Under the pieces are notes generated by a model. That model did no database searches. It was not told the origin of the DNA and worked only from the letters and a program-made list of their open reading frames with translations. From the NCBI RefSeq assembly GCF_018070345.1, contig NZ_JAGPXX010000001.1, forward strand, positions 124,001 to 188,000: a stretch of 64,000 nucleotides of DNA. Direction: 5' to 3'. Shown here piece by piece: positions 17,001 through 24,677 of this stretch. How positions within the stretch are numbered: position 1 is the stretch's first letter; the number at the start of each line of letters is the position of its first letter. Both the position numbers and the translations under genes were made by a program. The stretch comes from Streptomyces sp. F63 (lineage in GTDB: Bacteria > Actinomycetota > Actinomycetes > Streptomycetales > Streptomycetaceae).

Positions 17001-17042
17001 ATAGGGTGAGTGGCCAGCACGCCACCCTCTACGCTGACGCGG

Positions 17043-18131
17043 GTGACGCGCTTGATCGTGGCAGCAGGTGGAGGGGGCGACGCAGTCGCCGCCGCAATGC
17101 TCGACCCCGCTCTCTACGGCACCGAGAGCCCGGCCGTGATCCTCACCTATGCGTGGGACCGTCTTCTCATCGACCCGGTACCGGGCCCGCGAGGGCCGGC
17201 CAACTTCACCGGCCTCCACCAGCTCACCCCGAGCGTCTACACCGTCCCCGCCGACGCGAAGCCGGTAGCCCCCGCAGGCTCGACCCTGCCCAGACTCGCC
17301 GCCGAGTTGCCCCACACCTTCGCCCTGATCGACCCCCACCACGGCGCCCAGGGCATCACGCACCAGCTCCAGGAACTCATCGAGCACCTACAGCCGGAGT
17401 CCATCGACCTCTTGGACGTCGGCGGCGACGTCCTGGCCCGGGGCGACGAGCCCACACTTCGCAGCCCACTCGGCGACGCCCTCACCCTGGCTGCCTGCTG
17501 CCAGCTCGACGCACCCGTACGCCTGCTGGTCGTCGGCCCCGGCCTGGACGGCGAACTCCCAGCCGAAGCCCTACGCGACCGCATGGGCCCAACCATCCTG
17601 GCCCTCACCGCCGAGCACACCAAGCCGGTCAGCTCGGTCCTGGAATGGCACCCCTCCGAGGCAACGGCCATGCTCGCCGCCACCGCCCGAGGAGTCCGCG
17701 GCCTCTGCGAAATCCGGGACGCCGGCCTCCCCGTCCCGCTCACCGACGAGGGCCCCACCGTCCACGAAGCCGACTTGGACGACGCCCTCACTCGCAACCA
17801 GCTCGCCCGCGCCATCCTCAACACCGAGACCCTGGACCAGGCCGAACAGCACAGCCGCGAGATCTGCGGATACTCCGAGATCGACTACGAGCGCAACAAG
17901 GCCACTTGGCTCGGTACCCAGCCGGAACAGAGTCTCGACCCGGAGAACGTCCTCCACCAGCTCGACCAGTTCGAGACCCAAGCCCGCAGCCGAGGCATCA
18001 CCCACACAACGTTCCGCCGCCTCACCGAAGCCCTCGGCTACAACGGCACCCAGCGCCAGGACCTCAGGCAGTTCCTACTCAACAGCCGCCCAGAGCAGTA
18101 CCAGCCCCCGCTCTGGCACATCCCATCTTGA
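17043..18131 (+). CDS. DUF1152-family protein
   Basis: About 362 residues starting at GTG 17043 (VTRLIVAAGGGGDAVAAAM). The glycine-rich IVAAGGGGDAVAA start and the DVGGDVLARGDEPTLRSPLGDA block are typical of DUF1152 proteins, which look like Rossmann-type enzymes of unknown substrate. Many AICEs carry one next to a GntR regulator. An in-frame GTG at 17010 exists but falls in the operator. This is the last gene of the conserved AICE core. Confidence 0.82.
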   Translation: MTRLIVAAGGGGDAVAAAMLDPALYGTESPAVILTYAWDRLLIDPVPGPRGPANFTGLHQLTPSVYTVPADAKPVAPAGSTLPRLAAELPHTFALIDPHHGAQGITHQLQELIEHLQPESIDLLDVGGDVLARGDEPTLRSPLGDALTLAACCQLDAPVRLLVVGPGLDGELPAEALRDRMGPTILALTAEHTKPVSSVLEWHPSEATAMLAATARGVRGLCEIRDAGLPVPLTDEGPTVHEADLDDALTRNQLARAILNTETLDQAEQHSREICGYSEIDYERNKATWLGTQPEQSLDPENVLHQLDQFETQARSRGITHTTFRRLTEALGYNGTQRQDLRQFLLNSRPEQYQPPLWHIPS

Positions 18132-18452
18132 GGCGTCCAGTCCCAGCTGATGCCTGACGCTTCAGCCCCCGATCGCTGCTCAGCAAGGGCCTAGACACGA
18201 CCCACCCGAAGCCTGAGTAACAACTTTCTCTACGGGTTCAAGGCGGCTCGCTCCGCTCACCGCGCGCGGCCCGGCCCCCGGCCGGGCCTGCGCTCCTGCC
18301 TCCGTCCCGCTCCGCCCCGACCGGCGCCCGTCCCGCGCTCGTAGTAAGCAGCCATCAGACCTCGGAGATAGATGCCTCCGGCGGGGGCGCTCAGGCTCCG
18401 GGACGGACGGGGCGCCGTACGCGAGTGCTGGTCGACGGTGGCCTACGTGGAG
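18132..18452. other. Intergenic region with GC palindrome
   Basis: No gene is seen. The notable structure is GGCCCGGCC-CCC-GGCCGGGCC (18268-18288), a perfect 9-bp hairpin with a 3-nt loop within a repetitive GGCTCGCTCCGCTC tract. It could be a terminator or part of a replication or transfer locus. Confidence 0.5.
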
Positions 18453-18604
18453 AGCTGCCATCCCGTCTGCCGTCGACCCAGGCAGAGCCGAGCAGACGCG
18501 GCCCCTGGCGTCCAGGTCGTTCGTACAGTGGCGCGCTCCACCTGGACGCCAGGGGCCGCGCCCGCTCCACGGTGTGTGGGTCGACGGCAGACGGGATGGC
18601 AGCT
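18453..18604. repeat. 152-nt two-tier perfect hairpin
   Basis: An outer stem of 28 bp (18453-18480 with 18577-18604) and an inner stem of 20 bp (18498-18517 with 18540-18559) are both perfect. They are separated by two 17-nt unpaired segments and closed by a 22-nt loop; the symmetry is exact. No reading frame explains it. Candidates are the single-strand origin of the rolling-circle element, a MITE, or a structured RNA. Confidence 0.85.
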
Positions 18605-18812
18605 GGGGAAGTCGGTCGGCTGCGGTCGCGAAATAAGATCCACGCCGTATCCAGGGAGAGCTTCGAGTTACCGAACATTTGACCGATATCTAGACTGTCG
18701 GCTGCTTGGTGCCGAGCTGCGAGCCGCGCCTGGGTGATGCAGGGTGGAAGTGCAAAGGATCACTATCGATCCATCGGCACGTGGCCGACATGACGTCAGA
18801 GAAGACGCCAAC

Positions 18813-19901
18813 ATGCTGATCATTTTCCACGCGAAAAGCAAGCGTTCACCGCTTCCGAACAGCAAGCCTAATTCAATGGCATCTGTCGACGACGAAAAAA
18901 TGGACAGCGAAGTCAGAGATGGGCTCCTAGAAGGTGCTTTCGAGGCGGTATTGGATTCGACGAAACACCTAGATGAAAAAATAGGAAGACTGCTAACCGG
19001 AATCGCCTTTCTTACGGCGGCAACCATCGCCCTAGCTTCACTTGCGACTGGCGTTTATCTGCAATTCAAGTTGCGCATCCCGCCGGGAGGCGTGTTGCCT
19101 CTCGGCTTGATGGCCATTACGACCTTTCTGCTCGGTGTTTTCATTTCAGTGGGGTTGCTTACTACGGCGCTAACAGCCCCACTTGGTGTCCCTTCGTTCG
19201 CCCCATCATCATCAGAACTTCCGGCCGATTCTTCACCAGACAAGTGCACCCCAAAATCACAGATATTCTTCAGGGGGATAGTCGAGGCTTCAAGCGAGCA
19301 ATGGAGGGAATATTGGTGTAGAAAGCGAGATGACCTCAAGCGGGACAGAAGGGACGAGCTCATTGGCGAGACGTACCGCTTGGCCGTGCGCGCGTCATTC
19401 AAACACGACCGAATCGCGGAAGCCGTCGCAGTATTTTCGTTCTCCTTGCTGGCCTTTGCTGCGTCGGCAGTCTTTACGGCGGCGGCAGCCTCATCCGAAA
19501 ATTTCGCCCTAGGAAATTCAAAAAGTTCCCGCGTAGGAAATCTTGAATTTGAGTACCGATTCGTGCTGGGTGCACTTTTCGGGTTCTATACTTGGCTGCA
19601 GTTCGCTACCCCTATCAGCTATGCGCGCCACGCTCCCACGGGGAGTAAGGAAGGCACCTCTCTCGCCAGGAGGCCATTTCTTGCAGGTTTGCTGATGGCT
19701 TCATTCCTCATCTACGACGAGTCTTGGGAGGTCGTTGGACGCGCTGTCTGGACATTGGCAGTGGTGGGGCTCATGGCATATATGCTGTTTCTGCTAAAGT
19801 GCTCCAAGGGGGTCGAAGATCGCGATGCCGATAGCTATAATCTCTCCGTTTTCGGCGATTGTTCTTGCATGGAGCGAACTTTATGTATGGCAGTTTGTTG
19901 A
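18813..19901 (+). CDS. Multi-TM membrane protein, possible defence effector
   Basis: About 362 residues, AT-richer than its surroundings. A charged N-terminal region (HLDEKIGRLL) leads into two helices (~62-85 and ~95-121), then a cytosolic helical stretch (RDDLKRDRRDELIGETYRLAVRASFKHDR), then about four more helices. Two TMs plus a helical middle and a further TM loosely recall SLATT/PycTM effectors, but I cannot prove the relation. The start is uncertain: ATG 18813 has AGAGAAG upstream; GTG 18744 and ATG 18876 are alternatives. It ends the interval before the decayed att at 20123. Confidence 0.6.
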   Translation: MLIIFHAKSKRSPLPNSKPNSMASVDDEKMDSEVRDGLLEGAFEAVLDSTKHLDEKIGRLLTGIAFLTAATIALASLATGVYLQFKLRIPPGGVLPLGLMAITTFLLGVFISVGLLTTALTAPLGVPSFAPSSSELPADSSPDKCTPKSQIFFRGIVEASSEQWREYWCRKRDDLKRDRRDELIGETYRLAVRASFKHDRIAEAVAVFSFSLLAFAASAVFTAAAASSENFALGNSKSSRVGNLEFEYRFVLGALFGFYTWLQFATPISYARHAPTGSKEGTSLARRPFLAGLLMASFLIYDESWEVVGRAVWTLAVVGLMAYMLFLLKCSKGVEDRDADSYNLSVFGDCSCMERTLCMAVC

Positions 19902-20037
19902 GGTCGTCTTTTTGGCTGCAGTTCTATTCGTTGCATCCCTCAGTAAGCCCACCCTGCAGCGCAATGAACGGCGAAAGCGGTGCCTTGAGAATGCTAATAA
20001 ATCGCCTGACCGGAATTCAGGCCAGATGGGCGGTTAA
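19825..20037 (+). CDS. Overlapping 70-aa hydrophobic reading frame
   Basis: Starts inside the end of the preceding gene in another frame. The sequence MPIAIISPFSAIVLAWSE and VFLAAVLFVASL reads like a membrane protein, more natural than the C-terminus of the overlapped frame. It may be a separate small gene or the true C-terminus of the upstream protein after a frameshift. Confidence 0.35.
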   Translation: MPIAIISPFSAIVLAWSELYVWQFVEVVFLAAVLFVASLSKPTLQRNERRKRCLENANKSPDRNSGQMGG

Positions 20038-20122
20038 TCCCGGGCAATAGCGGTCGCGTCGGGTCCGCGCCCGGAGTACCTGCCCAGGTCAGCAAGGCCA
20101 TCCGCCACAAGACCGCCGGTAA

Positions 20123-20146
20123 TTCCCAAGCTGATTTCACATGTCA
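20123..20146. repeat. Decayed attachment site
   Basis: TTCCCAAGCT is the start of the 46-bp att; the remainder has diverged. The 100 bp before it align by eye with the 110 bp before att2: GGCCAGATGGGCGGTTAATCCCGGG against GCCAGATGGGGCGGTAAACCCCGG, then CCAGGTCAGCAAG in both. I read it as the worn right end of an earlier insertion. Confidence 0.65.
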
Positions 20147-20196
20147 GCGGTGTCCAGTAGCCTGCAACGACCAGCCGTGGCACGCATGGAGGCTTC

Positions 20197-20808
20197 GTGG
20201 AAGCTGTCGCTCTCGCTGGGCCCAATCGGTTGTGGTCGGCGCAGGAGGTCTTGGCACGCCCGAGCCCTGTCCCGGCGGCGGCCGGGGTCTATGGATGGCA
20301 CTTCGCACTTCGAGCAGCCGCCTCACCCCGACCTGGACGCCGGGCGCCTGCTCTACATGGGGATAGCACCGCGGTTCATGGCGAACCGGATCAGCACCCA
20401 GACCTGCGTAAGCGGGTGCGCTACCACCACCGGGGCAACGCGGCCGGCTCGACCCTGCGGTCCACCCTCGGCTGCCTGCTCAGCCTTGAGCTGCGCCGCT
20501 TGGGCAGTGGCAAGCGGATCACCTTCGGCAAGGCCGGTGAAGCCACCCTGGGCCAGTGGATGGCGGACAACGCGCGGGTGTGCTGGATCGAGCAGAGTGA
20601 ACCGTGGGATCTGGAGTCACAGCTCATTTCCCAACTCGATCTGCCGCTGAACCTCGACCAGAACCGCCACAACGCGTTCCACAGTCGCCTGAAGGAGCTA
20701 CGGGCACAAGCACGCCAGCGAGCCAGGGGTTGCCCATCAGCTTCTAGGTCGACGGGGCGTTGCTTGGGCCGTCCGAGGGCGCTCGACAGTGGCAACGACG
20801 ACCACTAG
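20197..20808 (+). pseudogene. GIY-YIG nuclease-like gene with two frameshifts
   Basis: The frame opens at GTG 20197 (GGAGG upstream) and reads GVYGWHF (the GIY half), then loses register. The next frame supplies LLYMGIAPR (the YIG half), after which the first frame resumes with LRKRVRYHHRGNAAGSTLR and the conserved tail WMADNARVCW...PLNLDQNRHNAFH. The first shift is a 7-bp tandem duplication (CACTTCG twice, near 20300); the second looks like one missing C near 20411. Net change is +6, so a full-length product with ~37 wrong residues across the active site is still encoded. It is probably inactive, or else a sequencing artefact. Confidence 0.72.
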
Positions 20809-21023
20809 GCGCACGGGTCTACTTTCTCTGAAAAGCGAAAACGCAGCTCACCAAGACCCCCGATAATACTCAGGACAGGAAAACAAGTCTTGATTCGCCA
20901 TTTAGATTTCACCGACCTCAGCAGGCAGGAATGCGCCCTGGTCGGTTCATCCACGGGAATACTACCTATCCAGCACAAGCCGCCACGCAAAGCTGCAGGA
21001 TAGCGGCATTACCTTGCACCCCA
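20809..21023. other. Intergenic region, AT-richer
   Basis: About 215 bp between two convergent cargo units. I see no gene and no clear terminator. Confidence 0.4.
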
Positions 21024-21392
21024 TCACACCCACAGAATTAGGGCAGCGATGATCAAAATCAGCAAGAAAGGCCCAGCGATTGCCTTCCTTAGCTCTCTCT
21101 CCCCCCTGCCGGGGAACATCGGGTCGTCACCTTCGTCGGTAAACCTTGTGGATCCGCCAGCCGTTCCAGTCAGGAGGTCACTGGCCTCCCTAACGATTGC
21201 AGCCGCAGCCTTCACATCTCCGGAATCTTTCAGCATCGCGTCTAACTTAGACAGCATATCAGGCGAAGCGACTGCGAGACGTCGAACTTGCCGTTTAGTC
21301 TCCTCGTCAATTTCCGTGTTGTTGATGATCGTCTGATAGACGCTTCCATTATTCGTTTGAATATATTGATCAATCGCCGGGATTTCCACCAT
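21024..21392 (-). CDS. Tail-anchored protein with N-terminal QYIQTNNG motif
   Basis: 122 residues from ATG 21392 (GAGGGGG upstream). Near the N-terminus is IDQYIQTNNGSVYQTIINN; a charged helical middle (EETKRQVRRLAVASPDMLSKLDAMLKDSG shown here in part) follows, and the extreme C-terminus is one hydrophobic helix (AIAGPFLLILIIAALILWV). This predicts a cytosolic protein anchored by its tail. The motif is shared with the first gene of the same operon. It overlaps the middle gene by 23 bp. No family recognised. Confidence 0.7.
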   Translation of the reverse strand: MVEIPAIDQYIQTNNGSVYQTIINNTEIDEETKRQVRRLAVASPDMLSKLDAMLKDSGDVKAAAAIVREASDLLTGTAGGSTRFTDEGDDPMFPGRGERELRKAIAGPFLLILIIAALILWV

Positions 21393-21870
21393 TGCCACCC
21401 CCTCTACATTTGGTGTTACTGGCAAGCGACGGCTGACTGCCCCAATTGAAGCTAAATGAGGACTCACATTCGCCCTGAGACCGAGACTGCCCCAGAGGGC
21501 CCGCAAGAATAAGCGCCACCAAGACGGCTGCTACGGCCGAAACGGTGGCTACACCGATTCTTGCGAACGGATTAAGCGCCTGGCCTGCCGTCTTGATGAG
21601 AGTAGGCCATTTATGCGTCATCCACAGAATTAAAGCAACTCCGACGACGGCAAAAACAAACAGGCGATCGCGGACAAACGTAGCAACATAGTCATCGGAA
21701 GAGAATTGCACAGCGTACTCAATGACCTTGGCCGCGTCAGTGACCGCATCAGGGAATACTTGCCGAATCAGCTCAACGCCGAATATTAGCAGCAGCACCA
21801 CTAGAAGGGCACGAGAAACCGAGTAAAGTGCGCCAAGCAGTCCCGACGGCATATCTGTCAGAAATCTCAC
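21370..21870 (-). CDS. Polytopic membrane protein of a three-gene cargo operon
   Basis: 166 residues with about three hydrophobic helices (SVSRALLVVLLLIFGVELI, LFVFAVVGVALILWMTH, ATVSAVAAVLVALILAG) and a Gly/Asn/Ser-rich C-terminal tail with two Cys. It overlaps its neighbours on both sides (ATGA upstream, 23 bp downstream), so the three products are probably made together. Codon use is less GC-biased than in the chromosome, a sign of transfer. No family recognised. Confidence 0.68.
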   Translation of the reverse strand: MRFLTDMPSGLLGALYSVSRALLVVLLLIFGVELIRQVFPDAVTDAAKVIEYAVQFSSDDYVATFVRDRLFVFAVVGVALILWMTHKWPTLIKTAGQALNPFARIGVATVSAVAAVLVALILAGPLGQSRSQGECESSFSFNWGSQPSLASNTKCRGGGNGGNPGD

Positions 21871-22136
21871 TGCTTGCCATCTCGGTAGTTCGTCTGCGAG
21901 ACCGTTCCATTATTGGTCTGAATGTACTGCCCAGCATTAATTGACGAGTCTCGCTGGGTGCTTTCGCCCGCCGGGGGAGCCGTTGGTGTGGAGCCGTTCG
22001 CTCCGGCGCCAGTGCTCAAGTTAGACGGAGTCGCCGAAGGGGCGCTGGCTGAGCGCGATCGCGACCACCGCACAGTGATGACAGCAGCTCCGAGCGCAAA
22101 CACTCCAGCAACGACGGCTGCAACAATGTCGGTCAT
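21867..22136 (-). CDS. Signal-anchored small protein with C-terminal QYIQTNNG motif
   Basis: 89 residues: an N-terminal transmembrane helix (DIVAAVVAGVFALGAAVITV), a basic SRSR stop-transfer, a 45-residue Ser/Pro/Thr linker, and a C-terminal GQYIQTNNGTVSQTNY. The last element repeats the N-terminal motif of the third gene. A transmembrane anchor, flexible tether and short polar Q/N/G motif recall homotypic (amyloid-like) interaction motifs, but this is inference only. Confidence 0.7.
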   Translation of the reverse strand: MTDIVAAVVAGVFALGAAVITVRWSRSRSASAPSATPSNLSTGAGANGSTPTAPPAGESTQRDSSINAGQYIQTNNGTVSQTNYRDGKQ

Positions 22137-22499
22137 TACGTTCCCCCTGTGTGCTCAACGATTTTCAGCAAAGTCACGCGTAGGAGCAGCTCCTGATGAA
22201 CGCCATCGACGGCCAGTGGTCACGTGATGCGCCATCGGACAGCACCAGTCAGATGCCGCCTCCAGCAATGGCAACGCCCCATGTATCAGCAGTCACTCTC
22301 CCCGATCTCTGATTTTGACACACCACGCCCCACGCAGCAGTGGGGTTCCGCTGAGTACGTGTCTACGTGGCCGAAACTTGCATGATGACATTCGGGTACG
22401 CAGGTCGGCACCGCCCTTGCGCTGGTGAGCCAGGTCATACCCAATAGAACCGGTGGACCATGCCAGCATGCAGGGGAGGGCACCCAGCGTGCGGCGCAG
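22137..22499. other. Intergenic region with degraded DNA
   Basis: No credible gene. It holds the promoter of the three-gene operon on the minus strand and the eroded continuation of the DUF1877-like relic. Confidence 0.4.
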
Positions 22500-22501
22500 G
22501 C

Positions 22502-22620
22502 TCCGACTCCTCCTCGGAGTCCTGAACCTCTTCGACGAACTCCAGTGCTCAGTCGGGGTCTCGGATCGCCCGGTCAAACTCAGCAGCTATGACACGCAGG
22601 TACTCACCGATCACGCTCAT
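22502..22620 (-). pseudogene. DUF1877-like gene remnant
   Basis: From ATG 22620 the frame reads MSVIGEYLRVIAAEFDRAIR then DPD, a TGA stop, and ALEFVEEVQDSEEE. This matches the usual N-terminus of Streptomyces DUF1877 proteins, in which a Trp stands where TGA is found. The rest of the ~150-residue family is missing. A TGG-to-TGA nonsense change plus a 3' deletion make it a clear relic. Confidence 0.62.
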
Positions 22621-22683
22621 GGCCGGAGACTAGGCGAGGCCACTGACAACGCCCGTCGGGCGGACCGTCATGCAAGATCGAAG

Positions 22684-23718
22684 TTAGGTCCGGTCCGGCA
22701 GATCGGGCTCCAGCCGTCGGGGGTTTTCGACGGCGGACAGATCGGGCCAGATACCTCCAAGGCACCACGTCATGGCCAGGACCTCCAATTCCTCAGCGAA
22801 GGGGTCAGCGCCCCGCGTTGCCTTCTGTGCGGCCCACTGGCGCACCGCGCCGGCCACCCAGTCGGCGATCTGTAGCTGCGGCACGGTGCTGCTGTCAGAG
22901 AATCCGATGCTGGTCAGGGGTAGGCGCTCAAGCAGTTGTCCGGGGCGGGCCGGATCCTCCAGCTCGTGCACCGCAAGGAGTTGCTCTGCGTGACGTGCGA
23001 GCGTCTTTGACTCGTCGTGGATCAGGGCGAAGTCACCGATGGCCCGGGCCATGCCGCGGCATGCCTCCACCAAGCACGGCACTGCTGGGTCCAGGTTGTC
23101 CAACACTCTTCCGGAGGCGATCTCCGCGATGATGCTGTCGGCCTGCGTTCGGGTGTACTGCAAGAGGCCCGAAATTTCGGAGAATTCGGGTTTTGTCGTT
23201 GCCTGGTAGGCCGATATTGCAGCGAACAGGTCGTCGGCGCTGGCGCGGGTGCGCTTGCGAGCTGCATCGACGAACGTTTGAAGAAGCTGGTCGAAGGAGG
23301 TTGCGTCCCCCAGCAGCCGGCCGCCTGCATGGAGCAGATTCGCCAGGGCAACAGCGGCTCCATCGGCGTACATGTTGTAGTCAGTCTCGTGTGCCAGTTC
23401 TACGACCAAGACGTCGATCATTTTTGACGTAACCATGAACTGCTTGTGTGCGACGTACGCCTGGATCGTTGCGCCGGACAGTGAGTCGAAGGCCGATAGA
23501 AGTGCTGTACGACCGTGGGGCGTCTTGGACAACGCGGTGTACTTCGGTTCGCCATGACCTGAGGGAAGTTTCGCCCTGACGGCGTCCACGACCTGCTGCG
23601 CAAGCTCGTCATCGATGTAGACGGCAGCTGCGCAGAAGACGGGCTGCGCAGGGTCGAGAAGGTTTTCCCCGGTTGAATGCGATTCGTCCGCGTATACCGT
23701 ACGGGTGGTTCCTGGCAT
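22684..23718 (-). CDS. DUF3800 domain protein
   Basis: 344 residues. The N-terminal TRTVYADESHSTGEN is the conserved D-E signature of DUF3800, an RNase H-like fold family often found in mobile elements and defence islands. Later acidic residues (IHDESKTL, QIADWVAGAV) fit the family's metal-site pattern. Enzyme activity has not, to my knowledge, been settled. It is the last gene before att2, transcribed alone, with about 550 bp of non-coding right-end DNA behind it. Confidence 0.82.
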   Translation of the reverse strand: MPGTTRTVYADESHSTGENLLDPAQPVFCAAAVYIDDELAQQVVDAVRAKLPSGHGEPKYTALSKTPHGRTALLSAFDSLSGATIQAYVAHKQFMVTSKMIDVLVVELAHETDYNMYADGAAVALANLLHAGGRLLGDATSFDQLLQTFVDAARKRTRASADDLFAAISAYQATTKPEFSEISGLLQYTRTQADSIIAEIASGRVLDNLDPAVPCLVEACRGMARAIGDFALIHDESKTLARHAEQLLAVHELEDPARPGQLLERLPLTSIGFSDSSTVPQLQIADWVAGAVRQWAAQKATRGADPFAEELEVLAMTWCLGGIWPDLSAVENPRRLEPDLPDRT

Positions 23719-24144
23719 GGGTGCAGCATCTATGCCGAAGCGGGTGCTGTCGACGCCTTTCCGGGCACATCCTCGTCAGGCTGTGGCAATGACCGTTGAC
23801 GTACCCAACGTTGAAGCGGGCCAGGAGAAGCAGTGGAGTGACGGCAGTCTTTGACGGCAACACCAACGCACGTTGCCGTACTGGGAGAGCCGACCGCGCA
23901 CTATTCGCAGGAGACGGACAAGCCTCACCACTGACCAGCGGAACGCCCGGATGATCTCCTAGAGCGGTGCTCCATGACCACTCGCATCCGCCGACCATCG
24001 GTGGTCACGGTCACAACCGAGCACCGTGGCCAAGCCCGGTGGCCGGTACCGCGAGCCATATGCGCGCCAGATCAGTCGGCGCACCCGCCGTCGTGGCTGA
24101 CTGTCGGTGGCTGAGGTCCAAAAAGCCACGACTTGGCGAAGCTC
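23719..24144. other. Non-coding right end before att2
   Basis: About 425 bp without a gene, including the promoter region of the DUF3800 gene. I see no further repeats until the arm-type pair at 24145. Confidence 0.5.
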
Positions 24145-24164
24145 CGTGCCAGATCCGTGCCAGA
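24145..24164. repeat. Arm-type repeat pair before att2
   Basis: Exact copy of the 20 bp at 7638-7657 (GTGCCAGA twice), 129 bp before att2. A GGGGCGGTAAACCCCGG palindrome-like stretch follows directly. Probable integrase arm site of the right end. Confidence 0.65.
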
Positions 24165-24273
24165 TGGGGCGGTAAACCCCGGACAGTGGCAGTCCCGCCG
24201 AGTCCACGCTCGGAACAGCGGCAAGGGGTATCTGACCAGGTCAGCAAGCCAATCACCTCAAGACGGCCGGTGA

Positions 24274-24319
24274 TTCCCAAGCTCAGAGCGCGGGTTCGAT
24301 TCCCGTCACCCGCTCCACG
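24274..24319 (+). repeat. Attachment site att2
   Basis: 46 bp identical to the 3' half of tRNA-Gly, preceded by GGTGA instead of the tRNA anticodon stem, so it is not a tRNA gene. It closes the interval that holds int, and is the probable attR of the intact AICE. Confidence 0.92.
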
Positions 24320-24321
24320 CG

Positions 24322-24355
24322 AAAGCCCCAGGCCAGCGGCCCGGGGCTTCTTTGC
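24322..24355 (+). terminator. att2-linked terminator
   Basis: AAGCCCC...GGGGCTT stem followed by CTTTG, homologous in position to the tRNA terminator at 7572. Confidence 0.65.
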
Positions 24356-24455
24356 TGTCCGGCTCTACCCCAGGCGTGGAACAGCTGAGGCTCGCGGCGA
24401 CCTCCGCCGCCGAGGGTTATCGTGGCAGCAGAGACGGCCGACAGGGAGAGTCAGC

Positions 24456-24677
24456 ATGACTGCCGCCCACGACTACAGCGATCTGCATGACCTCATCGAG
24501 CGCCTTGAACCCGAGCAGGCCGAAGAACTGCGTCGGCATGCGCTGCGCCTGGTGAAAACACCCCCGGCAAGCCGTTTCCGCGTCCTGCAGAGCTTCGACG
24601 GGCCGCCGGAGGATCTGGGTGCCCGCGCCAAGCACATCGCTCGCGAGGAGCTCGGCGAGGCCGATGCTGATCGTTGA
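24456..24677 (+). CDS. Putative antitoxin upstream of a PIN toxin
   Basis: 73 residues, acidic and helical (LHDLIERLEPEQAEELRRHALRL shown in part), with AGGGAGAG upstream of ATG 24456. It overlaps the start of a PIN-domain frame by 14 bp, the usual arrangement of VapBC-type antitoxin-toxin pairs. The C-terminal ARAKHIAREELGEAD would be the toxin-wrapping segment. The DNA-binding family is not recognised. Confidence 0.68.
   Translation: MTAAHDYSDLHDLIERLEPEQAEELRRHALRLVKTPPASRFRVLQSFDGPPEDLGARAKHIAREELGEADADR

Noticed and set aside
18391..18737. Several short frames over the 152-nt hairpin
   Set aside because: The palindrome produces mirror-image peptides on both strands; neither has a start signal.
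22293..22577. 94-aa minus-strand frame overlapping the DUF1877 relic
   Set aside because: Arg/Cys-rich, no start signal, and it runs through a recognisable relic in another frame.
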